From JAGTRI01 sp964580405 (GTDB lineage Archaea; Thermoproteota; Bathyarchaeia; Bathyarchaeales; DTEX01): a stretch of DNA of 5,237 nucleotides. The notes below the pieces were generated by a model. It searched no databases, was not told the DNA's origin, and was given only the letters and a program-made list of their open reading frames with translations. Position 1 is the stretch's first letter; each line of letters starts with the position of its first letter. Positions 1-5,237 of the stretch are shown here, in pieces. The stretch lies in assembly GCA_964580405.1 (NCBI GenBank), contig CAZOKM010000113.1:1-5237 (forward strand), written 5' to 3'. Both the position numbers and the translations under genes were made by a program.

Positions 1-234
1 CTTCGCTAGTAATGAATGACGCTCAAACGCAAAAAAAATTTGCCACTCAAATCAGGCAGGTCCCGCCCAAAATGGTGTTCAAACAAAAAAGAATAATGTT
101 GAGCAAATCAGGCAGGTCTACGGCGCATTGTCACGCAAACCAAAAAATCCATTATCACGCAAATCAGACGAGGTCTGCGATTTGTTAGACAAAATCTGAA
201 AACGGATGTTATACAAATCAGACCTAGTCGAACT
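1..234. repeat. Degenerate tandem repeat array, 54-57 base unit, four copies
   Basis: This gene-free stretch is built from a diverged repeat. Read on the minus strand, each unit opens with GACCTsGTCTGATTTG or a close variant, starting at 229, 175, 118 and 62 (unit spacings 54, 57 and 56 bases). A gap of about ten bases, an oligo-T run, a second TTTG/GTTTG core and a closing variable part follow. The CAAATCAG core on the plus strand (48-55, 104-111, 160-167, 214-221) is identical in all four copies. The units also look like two related half-units, for example CATTGTCACGCAAAC at 126-140 and CATTATCACGCAAATC at 150-165. The array may run past base 1. Unit lengths are not multiples of three and stops interrupt all reading, so I see no coding role. 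Confidence 0.7.
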
Positions 235-241
235 AATGGAC

Positions 242-267
242 AAAAAAAGACGCAAAAAACAAAAAAA
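242..267 (-). terminator. Oligo-T terminator after the dehydrogenase gene
   Basis: Starting 8 bases after the dehydrogenase stop codon, the minus strand carries three T runs of 7, 6 and 7 (267-261, 259-254, 248-242) with no convincing GC hairpin before them. Clustered U tracts of this kind are the usual intrinsic terminator in archaea. More T runs occur in the adjoining repeat array at 147-142, 90-85 and 38-31. Confidence 0.6.
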
Positions 268-275
268 GATCGGGC

Positions 276-1475
276 TCAAGCGGGGACGGTTACCCACTTG
301 CCCTTCTGGGACGACTCCTCGATGGCGGACATTATCTCTTGGCACTTGAGCCCGTCGAGGAACGTCGCCGCCAGAGGAGCCACAGGCTTATCGTTAACTA
401 TACAATCAATGAAGTGGTGGATCTCGTGCGCGAACGTGTGCTCCCACCCGATGATGTGCCCCTGCGGCCACCAGCGGTCGATGAACGGGTGCACGCTCTC
501 GGTCACCATGACGTTGCGGAAGCCCATCCTGTCCTCCTGGTCCTTCTTCGAGTAAACGTCGAGCTCGTTCAAGCGCTCAAGGTTGAAGCATATCGAGCCC
601 TCCGTGCCGTGAACCTCCACCCTCTGGTAGTTCTTCCGACCCGCACAGAAGCGGCTACATTCTAAGCTGCCTATCGCGCCATTGTTGAATTTAGCTAGGG
701 CAAGGAACACGTCGTCCACGTCCACCTTGCCCCTCTTCTCAGGACTATCGGGCAGCTGCCGCTCCTTGATGAACGTCTCAGTCAGCCCGCAGATGGACGA
801 GAAGTCGCCAACCAGGTACCTCGCCAAGTCGATGATGTGAGCGCCCAAGTCGCCCAAGGCACCTGACCCAGCAACGCTCTTCCTCAGCCTCCAGACCAGC
901 GGGAACGACGGGTCCATGATCCACTCCTGGAGGTAGACGGCTCTGAACTGGAGGATTTTGCCGATGTAACCCTCCTGAATCAGGTTCCTAGCCAGCCTCA
1001 AAGCGGGAACGAAGCGGTAGTTAAAAGCCGTCATGTTCTTGACCCCCGCCTTCTCAGCGGCGCCGCACATCGCCTTCGCCTCCTCGAGGGTCCCAGCGAG
1101 CGGCTTCTCGCAGATCACGTTCTTCCCAGCCTCAGCCGCCGCGATGCACGGCTCAGCGTGCAAATTATTCGGCAAACAATTGTCGATCAGCTGAATCCTC
1201 TTATCCTTGACGGCGTCACGCCAGTCAGTGTAGTACGTCTCGTACCCGAACCTCTTCGCCGCCGTAGCCAAGGCTTCCTCTGTCCTACCGCACAAAGCTA
1301 TCAAGCGCGGTCTAGCGGGGGGCGGATAAAAGAACACGGGCATCTGCCTGTAGCCGTTAGTGTGGGCTTTACCCATGAACGCGTAGCCCAGCACGCCGAC
1401 GCCGACGTCCTTGACTTCTCTGGGCTCCTTCGCGACCTTGCCCATCGTGACGAAACCGACTTCCTTCTTCGACAC
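276..1475 (-). CDS. Gfo/Idh/MocA family NAD(P)-dependent sugar dehydrogenase
   Basis: Predicted soluble oxidoreductase of about 399 residues, likely oxidising a hydroxyl of a sugar, inositol or glycoside with NAD(P). The N-terminal Rossmann fold has the nucleotide loop GVLGYAFMGKAH at residues 27-38. The family signature CEKPLAG is at 122-128, with Lys124 the expected catalytic lysine. GDLGAHIID at 208-216 supplies the usual Asp209 and His213 of the C-terminal substrate domain. Length is normal to slightly long and nothing is broken. The start is uncertain. GTG at 1475 sits 5 bases after a GGTGG ribosome site and 2 bases after the upstream gene's stop. GTG at 1487 would overlap that gene by 10 bases, and ATG at 1445 would trim ten residues. 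It is almost certainly co-transcribed with the epimerase upstream, as in YcjS/YcjR-type pairs. The family call is firm; the substrate is unknown. Confidence 0.9.
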   Translation of the reverse strand: MSKKEVGFVTMGKVAKEPREVKDVGVGVLGYAFMGKAHTNGYRQMPVFFYPPPARPRLIALCGRTEEALATAAKRFGYETYYTDWRDAVKDKRIQLIDNCLPNNLHAEPCIAAAEAGKNVICEKPLAGTLEEAKAMCGAAEKAGVKNMTAFNYRFVPALRLARNLIQEGYIGKILQFRAVYLQEWIMDPSFPLVWRLRKSVAGSGALGDLGAHIIDLARYLVGDFSSICGLTETFIKERQLPDSPEKRGKVDVDDVFLALAKFNNGAIGSLECSRFCAGRKNYQRVEVHGTEGSICFNLERLNELDVYSKKDQEDRMGFRNVMVTESVHPFIDRWWPQGHIIGWEHTFAHEIHHFIDCIVNDKPVAPLAATFLDGLKCQEIMSAIEESSQKGKWVTVPA

Positions 1476-1477
1476 TT

Positions 1478-2440
1478 CTACCACCACACCTGCTTAAGCG
1501 GAGCCTTAATCATTAGTGGCTTTAGGAATTCGACGCACTTCTCGCAGCCGTCCTCGCGGCTCATCACGGGGTCCTCGTGCTCGTAGCTCAGCACGTAGTC
1601 GTAGCGGACCTCAAGCAACGCGGTGATGACCCTCTTCCACTGGACGTCGCCCCAGCCCACGACCCGGAACCTGAACCCCCTACCCTGCCTCATCCACCCG
1701 CCCGTCGGAATGACGCCCGAGGACGCCACGTTCTCCTTCACGACCTCCGCGTCCTTGGCGTGAGCGTGGTAAATCCTGTCCCCGAACCTCTTGATGAACA
1801 CCACGGGGTCAATCCCCTGCCACACGAAGTGGCTCGGGTCGAAGTTCACGCCGAACTCCTTCCTGCCATTTACCGCTTTGATTGCCTGCTCAGTGGTCTC
1901 AACGTTGTACGCCTGCTCCTGCGGGTGAACCTCGTGCGCGAACTTTACCCCGTGCGCGGCGAAGACGTCGAAAATGGGGTTCCACCGCTCAGCGAACGTT
2001 TTGAAGCCGTCCTCGTAGATTTTCTCGTAGGCGGGCGGAAAAATGTACCACGCCCCCCAATAAGGCGCACCGATGAACCCGTTCACTACACCAACGTCAA
2101 GAGCAGCCGCAGCCTCAGCCGTCTTCTTCATCCGCTCCGCGCCGTACCTCGCCTTCTCCTCGGGCGTGCCCTTGAACCAGTCATCCGTTGAGGCGTCGTG
2201 AGGTCCGAGGACCAGCTGCCCCTCGAGGTGGTTGCTGAGCCCCGAAATCGTGAGCCCGTACTTCTCAACGGTCTTCTTGAGCTTCGTGGCGCCGCCGTTC
2301 AGGACGCCGTCGATGTCTAGGTGGTTGCTGCCCTTCCAGGCCGCGAGCTCGACGCTCTCATAGCCGAGCTTCGAAACGTACTCCAAAACCTTTTCCAACT
2401 TAAGCTCATTGTACAACACAGTGAAGATACCAATCTTCAA
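1478..2440 (-). CDS. Sugar phosphate isomerase/epimerase family TIM-barrel protein
   Basis: Predicted cytoplasmic xylose-isomerase-like TIM barrel of about 320 residues (IolE/YcjR/tagatose-epimerase superfamily, Pfam AP_endonuc_2 type). The metal site reads in the expected order: Glu170 in HEVHP, Asp201 and His204 in NFDPSH, His227 in HAHAKD, and Glu287 in YEHEDP. All four metal ligands are present, so the enzyme should be active, probably with a divalent metal such as Mn2+. The longest open frame starts at TTG 2449, but its GGAG ribosome site (2454-2451) is then only one base away. TTG 2440 lies 10 bases from it and gives an N-terminus of MKIGIFTVLYNE, the usual family opening, so I chose it. 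The stop is next to or overlaps the dehydrogenase start, implying an operon and sequential steps on one sugar. Homologues act on keto-sugars or keto-glycosides; the substrate here is unknown. Confidence 0.9.
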   Translation of the reverse strand: MKIGIFTVLYNELKLEKVLEYVSKLGYESVELAAWKGSNHLDIDGVLNGGATKLKKTVEKYGLTISGLSNHLEGQLVLGPHDASTDDWFKGTPEEKARYGAERMKKTAEAAAALDVGVVNGFIGAPYWGAWYIFPPAYEKIYEDGFKTFAERWNPIFDVFAAHGVKFAHEVHPQEQAYNVETTEQAIKAVNGRKEFGVNFDPSHFVWQGIDPVVFIKRFGDRIYHAHAKDAEVVKENVASSGVIPTGGWMRQGRGFRFRVVGWGDVQWKRVITALLEVRYDYVLSYEHEDPVMSREDGCEKCVEFLKPLMIKAPLKQVWW

Positions 2441-2450
2441 ACCAGCCAAT

Positions 2451-2454
2451 CTCC
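2451..2454 (-). promoter_or_regulatory. Ribosome binding site deciding the epimerase start
   Basis: The minus strand reads AGGAGA at 2455-2450. The spacing is 1 base to TTG 2449 and 10 bases to TTG 2440, which favours the shorter protein. Confidence 0.45.
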
Positions 2455-2492
2455 TACATAGTCTACTGTGAAAATTAGTATTCCCTTATCGT

Positions 2493-2504
2493 CTTAAATA
2501 ATTT
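2493..2504 (-). promoter_or_regulatory. Possible TATA box for the sugar operon
   Basis: The minus strand reads AAATTATTTAAG here, an AT-rich box about 50-60 bases ahead of the epimerase start. A transcript start near 2472 would leave a leader of about 30 bases containing the GGAG site. The match to the archaeal consensus is only moderate. Because a terminator lies after the upstream small gene, a separate promoter is expected. Confidence 0.35.
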
Positions 2505-2557
2505 ACACTCTAAAAGCCAGAAAAACCCATTGAGTGGGGAAATACCTTATAGCAGTT

Positions 2558-2564
2558 AAAAAAA
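2558..2564 (-). terminator. Oligo-T terminator after the winged-helix gene
   Basis: Seven T residues on the minus strand begin 7 bases after the TGA stop of the small DNA-binding gene, preceded by a short GCCC. This is typical of archaeal U-tract termination and suggests that the small gene and the sugar operon are separate transcripts. Confidence 0.5.
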
Positions 2565-2571
2565 GGGCTTA

Positions 2572-2760
2572 TCACTCAGCCTTCTTGATGAAGTACGTGC
2601 GGCTCTTCGGATCGCGGTCTATGCTTTCGCTCTCGAAAAGCCTTCTCAAGGATTTGAAAATGGCTTTCGGCTTTTTGTCCAGTTTATCAGCAATCTCAAC
2701 GAGGGTGAGAGGTCCAGACTCGCTCAGCAGCTTAAGAACCTGTTCGTCCAGTTTATTCAA
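2572..2760 (-). CDS. Small winged-helix DNA-binding protein
   Basis: A 62-residue protein that is essentially one winged helix-turn-helix domain. Helix 1 is about residues 3-14, helix 2 about 19-27 (TLVEIADKL), and the probable recognition helix about 30-42 (basic, KKPKAIFKSLRRL). The wing follows at about 46-58 (SIDRDPKSRTYFI). It has no ligand, metal-binding or membrane segment. The start is TTG at 2760, strongly supported by GAGGTG at 2774-2769 with 8 bases of spacing. It has its own TATA-like box and terminator, so it looks like a monocistronic gene, divergent from hppA. It most likely acts as a transcription regulator by binding DNA. Its target is unknown; itself, hppA and the downstream sugar operon are all possible. 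Single-domain wHTH proteins of this size are common in archaea, and I cannot assign a named family. Confidence 0.75.
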   Translation of the reverse strand: MNKLDEQVLKLLSESGPLTLVEIADKLDKKPKAIFKSLRRLFESESIDRDPKSRTYFIKKAE

Positions 2761-2768
2761 ACTCGAAG

Positions 2769-2774
2769 CACCTC
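2769..2774 (-). promoter_or_regulatory. Strong ribosome binding site for the winged-helix gene
   Basis: GAGGTG on the minus strand, 8 bases before TTG 2760, closely matches the archaeal anti-Shine-Dalgarno complement. It is the main reason for accepting a TTG start and for treating this short frame as a real gene. Confidence 0.65.
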
Positions 2775-2842
2775 AACGTTTTCCAATATTTTCTGACCAT
2801 CAGTATTTATCATCTTCGTTGAGAGCTGAAAATTCACAAATT

Positions 2843-2850
2843 TTTTATAA
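2843..2850 (-). promoter_or_regulatory. TATA box for the winged-helix gene
   Basis: The minus strand reads TTATAAAA within TTATTATAAAAAA (2853-2841), a good archaeal TATA box. It predicts a transcript start near 2820 and a leader of about 60 bases. An AT-rich inverted repeat (AAAATT, 4-base gap, AATTTT; 2829-2844) overlaps its downstream edge. Confidence 0.5.
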
Positions 2851-2909
2851 TAAGTCAAAAAAGGCTGCTAAAAATAACGATTTGATGGGACTGTTGATAC
2901 GCAATTAGG

Positions 2910-2918
2910 CTTATAAAA
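2910..2918 (+). promoter_or_regulatory. TATA box for hppA
   Basis: CTTATAAAA is a very good archaeal TATA box. The predicted transcript start, about 25 bases on (near 2940), leaves a leader of about 43 bases before ATG 2983. It would lie after the alternative GTG start at 2920, which argues against the longer protein. Confidence 0.6.
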
Positions 2919-2982
2919 CGTGTTTCGTAGAATATTTGAAGACGTAACACATTTAAGCGTGGAACGTATTGAAGGCGGTATC

Positions 2983-5064
2983 ATGTATGAACTTTGGCTA
3001 ATCGCGCCATTGTCTGCTTTAATCTCAATCGTAGTTGCACTATTCTTCTACAATTATGTTAACAAACAGGACCCCGGAACCGAAAAAATGCAGGAAATCG
3101 CCTCCGCGATTCGGGAAGGGGCAAGCGCTTTCCTAAACAGGGAATACAGAACATTGGCGATGTTCGTGTCCGTAGTCGTCGTTTTCATGTTCATATTTCT
3201 TCCTTCACCCATATGGTCAAATCCTGACCCCCTGAAAAACGTGGCAACAGTAGCAGCATACGTCTTCGGGTCAGTCTGCTCTGCAACAGCCGGCTTCCTC
3301 GGAATGAACATATCCACAAAAGCGAACACAAGAGCAGCCAGCGCAGCGAAAGAAGGACTGAACAAAGCCTTCACAATAGGCTTCCGCGGCGGAGCAGTCA
3401 TGGGAATGGCGGTCGTCGGCCTCGGCCTGCTCGGAGTAAGCGTCGTGTACTGGGCAACAGGCGACCCTGAAGTCATACTGGGATTCAGCTTCGGCGCAAG
3501 CTCTCTTGCCCTTTTCGCTAAGGCTGGTGGTGGCATCTACACGAAAACCGCTGACATAAGCGCAGACTTGGTTGGAAAGGTGGAGCTAAACATTCCTGAA
3601 GACGACCCGAGAAACCCAGCAGTAATCGCCGACAACGTGGGCGACAACGTGGGCGACGTCGCAGGCATGGGAGCAGACCTTTTCGACTCATACGCGGCAA
3701 GCATCGTCGCAGTCATGATTCTTGGGCAAACCCTGAATCTGTTGCCAGGCTCCCAAGGAACTTACCTACAAATCCCCCTAGTGTTTGCTGGTCAAGGCAT
3801 CTTGGCAGCTATTGTGGGAGCCTTAACGGTGAGGGTAGGAAGCGAGGGCAACCCAGGAAAAGCCCTGAACACAGGAACTTACGTTACGTGCATCATATTT
3901 ATTGGCTTAACATACGTGACATCGGTCTTCTTTCAATATAACCTCAGAATTTGGGGAGCCTCAACGGTCGGCTTAATCGCCGGAATCATCATAGGCGTGA
4001 CCTCGGATTACTTTACCTCAGAGGACAAGGCGCCAGTCCAGAAAACAGCTGAAGCTGCACAAACAGGAGCAGCCATCAACATCATAACAGGATTCTCCTA
4101 CGGTCTACGCAGCGTTCTGCCACCGCTAGTGGGGATTGCAGGCGCAGCGCTTGTGGCTTACAAACTGTGTGAGCCGTTAGGCACCCAATATGCACTCTAC
4201 GGCATATCCATGGCAGCTTTGGGGATGCTGTCAATCGTGGGCTTGGTGGTCTCGAACGACGCCTACGGTCCGATAGTCGACAACTCCAAGGGAATAGCGG
4301 AGCAGGGAGGACTAGGCGAAGAAGTCATAAACGTAACAGACGAGCTGGACGCAGCGGGAAACACCGCGAAGGCAATAACGAAAGGATTCGCCATAGGCGC
4401 GGCAGGACTCACCGTCATCGCCCTCTTGGCCGCGTTCCAAGAAATAGTCAGAAACGAAACAGGCATAACGATCAGCTTCGACCTGATGAACCCGCTTGTT
4501 CTGCTGGGCGCGTTCATAGGCATCGGCATACCCGCAGTTTTCTCGGCGATGCTAATGCTTGGAGTCGGAAGAAACGCTTTCAGAATGATCGAGGAGGTCA
4601 GAAGACAGTTCAGGGAAATTCCGGGACTCAGAGAAGGAAAGGAAGGAGTAAAACCTGAGTACAGCCGATGCGTCGACATCGCGACCAAGGGTGCAATTCA
4701 GGAGCTTCTACCAGCAAGCGTCATGGCTATCGTGGCAACGTTAGCTGTCGGGTTTATAGGCGGAGTTGAAGCGCTGGGCGGATACCTCGCAGGCAGCATC
4801 TTCTCAGGCTTGCTGCTCGCGTTGCTCATGGCTAACGCTGGCGGCTTGTGGGACAACGCGAAGAAGCTGATAGAGTCCGGAGCATTCGGCGGAAAAGGCT
4901 CGGAAGCCCACAAGGCAGCAGTCGTAGGCGACACCGTTGGCGACCCATTCAAGGACACTGCTGGACCATCGCTTAACACGCTGATTACTGTGATGTCGCT
5001 TGTGTCCTCGCTGATTGCCATGTTGGTTTTCAGGTACAACATACTGACGCTTCTGGGCTGGTAA
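2983..5064 (+). CDS. hppA: Membrane-bound ion-pumping pyrophosphatase, K+-independent type
   Basis: Integral membrane enzyme of 693 residues that hydrolyses pyrophosphate and pumps H+ out of the cytoplasm. Many hydrophobic segments fit the family's usual 16 helices, the first at about residues 3-25. The PPi/Mg2+ site motifs are all present: DISADLVGKVE at 191-201, DNVGDNVGD at 217-225, DAYGPIVDN at 426-434, WDNAKK at 623-628, and GDTVGDPFKDT at 649-659. In GNTAKAIT (459-466), Lys463 and Thr466 match the K+-independent class, where the lysine replaces bound K+; that class is known to pump protons. Asp235 in LFDSY occupies a position that often carries the gate glutamate. ATG 2983 is preferred over GTG 2920. 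It follows AAGGCGGT, gives the family-like opening MYELWLIAPL, and lies downstream of the TATA box, whereas GTG 2920 has no ribosome site. No frameshift is seen and the length is normal. Confidence 0.95.
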   Translation: MYELWLIAPLSALISIVVALFFYNYVNKQDPGTEKMQEIASAIREGASAFLNREYRTLAMFVSVVVVFMFIFLPSPIWSNPDPLKNVATVAAYVFGSVCSATAGFLGMNISTKANTRAASAAKEGLNKAFTIGFRGGAVMGMAVVGLGLLGVSVVYWATGDPEVILGFSFGASSLALFAKAGGGIYTKTADISADLVGKVELNIPEDDPRNPAVIADNVGDNVGDVAGMGADLFDSYAASIVAVMILGQTLNLLPGSQGTYLQIPLVFAGQGILAAIVGALTVRVGSEGNPGKALNTGTYVTCIIFIGLTYVTSVFFQYNLRIWGASTVGLIAGIIIGVTSDYFTSEDKAPVQKTAEAAQTGAAINIITGFSYGLRSVLPPLVGIAGAALVAYKLCEPLGTQYALYGISMAALGMLSIVGLVVSNDAYGPIVDNSKGIAEQGGLGEEVINVTDELDAAGNTAKAITKGFAIGAAGLTVIALLAAFQEIVRNETGITISFDLMNPLVLLGAFIGIGIPAVFSAMLMLGVGRNAFRMIEEVRRQFREIPGLREGKEGVKPEYSRCVDIATKGAIQELLPASVMAIVATLAVGFIGGVEALGGYLAGSIFSGLLLALLMANAGGLWDNAKKLIESGAFGGKGSEAHKAAVVGDTVGDPFKDTAGPSLNTLITVMSLVSSLIAMLVFRYNILTLLGW

Positions 5065-5180
5065 AACCCAAACAATAATGCGACCGCCAGTCAATCGGAG
5101 CTTTTCAGAAAACCTTATCTAAGCCACACTTGCATATTCTTCGAGAACAAAAAATCTGGACTTCTAAAGAATCCACATTT

Positions 5181-5237
5181 ATGAGCTGGGATAACGAGAC
5201 GAAGATTGCTGCTGGATTAATCGGCTGCGGCGCCATC
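5181..5237 (+). CDS. Start of a Rossmann-fold enzyme, possibly L-aspartate dehydrogenase (partial)
   Basis: An open frame from ATG 5181 runs off the window with 19 codons visible. The translation, MSWDNETKIAAGLIGCGAI, starts a classic beta-strand plus glycine-rich dinucleotide loop. The string GLIGCGAI followed by an expected Gly is typical of L-aspartate dehydrogenase (NadX), the first enzyme of some NAD biosynthesis routes. Gfo/Idh/MocA proteins and homoserine dehydrogenases can begin similarly. No ribosome site is visible just upstream, so the message may be leaderless or nearly so. TTATCTAA at 5115-5122 is a weak possible TATA box. A TTG at 5130 is an in-frame alternative start with no better support. 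The gene is in the same direction as hppA, 116 bases away, and no clear terminator separates them. Confidence 0.5.
   Translation, partial: MSWDNETKIAAGLIGCGAI

Noticed and set aside
48..229. Regularly spaced short repeats suggesting a CRISPR array
   Set aside because: The conserved core is only about 15-16 bases and varies between copies, the intervening sequences resemble each other instead of being unique, and no cas gene is present.
118..345. A 75-codon minus-strand frame covering part of the repeat array
   Set aside because: It begins inside the dehydrogenase gene in another frame, is interrupted at 118-120 although the repeats continue, and the unit lengths do not keep a frame.
1577..2191. 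A 204-codon plus-strand frame opposite the epimerase
   Set aside because: It is rich in Pro, Arg, Val and Leu as expected from the antisense of a GC-rich gene, and the opposite strand encodes a complete enzyme with its metal ligands.
2534..2908. A 124-codon plus-strand frame opposite the winged-helix gene
   Set aside because: It overlaps the well-supported minus-strand gene, has no recognisable domain, and its composition looks like an antisense shadow running into AT-rich intergenic DNA.
2920..2982. A 21-residue N-terminal extension of the pyrophosphatase from GTG 2920
   Set aside because: There is no ribosome site before it, the TATA box at 2910-2918 would place the transcript start after it, and the extension is not hydrophobic or family-like.
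3054..3536. Minus-strand frames antisense to hppA (also 3518-3700, 4263-4688, 4698-5075)
   Set aside because: They are low-complexity shadows rich in Ser, Pro and Ala with no domain, lying opposite a complete conserved gene.
5081..5091. Small hairpin GAC-CGCCA-GTC after hppA as a terminator
   Set aside because: The stem is only three base pairs and no T run of five or more follows on the plus strand, so there is no real support.

Overview
The window looks archaeal. Promoter candidates are TATA-type boxes about 25 bases ahead of plausible transcript starts, genes end in oligo-T runs without clear hairpins, and several starts are TTG or GTG with GGAG/GGTG-type ribosome sites. The proteins would fit an uncultivated Thermoproteota lineage such as Bathyarchaeia, but that placement is an inference from general protein character only.

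Layout. Bases 1-275 hold no gene. They contain a degenerate tandem repeat (four units of 54-57 bases plus a partial fifth) and an oligo-T terminator for the neighbouring gene. On the minus strand, 2440 down to 276 is a tight two-gene unit: a TIM-barrel sugar isomerase/epimerase followed by a Gfo/Idh/MocA NAD(P)-dependent dehydrogenase. A small winged-helix DNA-binding protein (2760-2572, minus) follows, with its own promoter, strong ribosome site and terminator. It is divergent from a membrane-bound pyrophosphatase gene, hppA (2983-5064, plus). The last 57 bases begin another Rossmann-fold enzyme, possibly L-aspartate dehydrogenase, cut by the window edge.

How they work together. The dehydrogenase/epimerase pair resembles bacterial pairs (YcjS/YcjR, DgpA/DgpC-like) that oxidise a sugar or glycoside hydroxyl to a keto sugar and then isomerise or eliminate from it; the substrate here cannot be read from sequence. 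The pyrophosphatase couples PPi hydrolysis to ion pumping and carries the Lys/Thr signature of the K+-independent, proton-pumping class. The small winged-helix protein shares a divergent promoter region with hppA and may regulate itself, hppA or the sugar genes; nothing in the sequence decides between these.

I do not see a clearly new multi-gene system. The least explained element is the tandem repeat array at the left edge.
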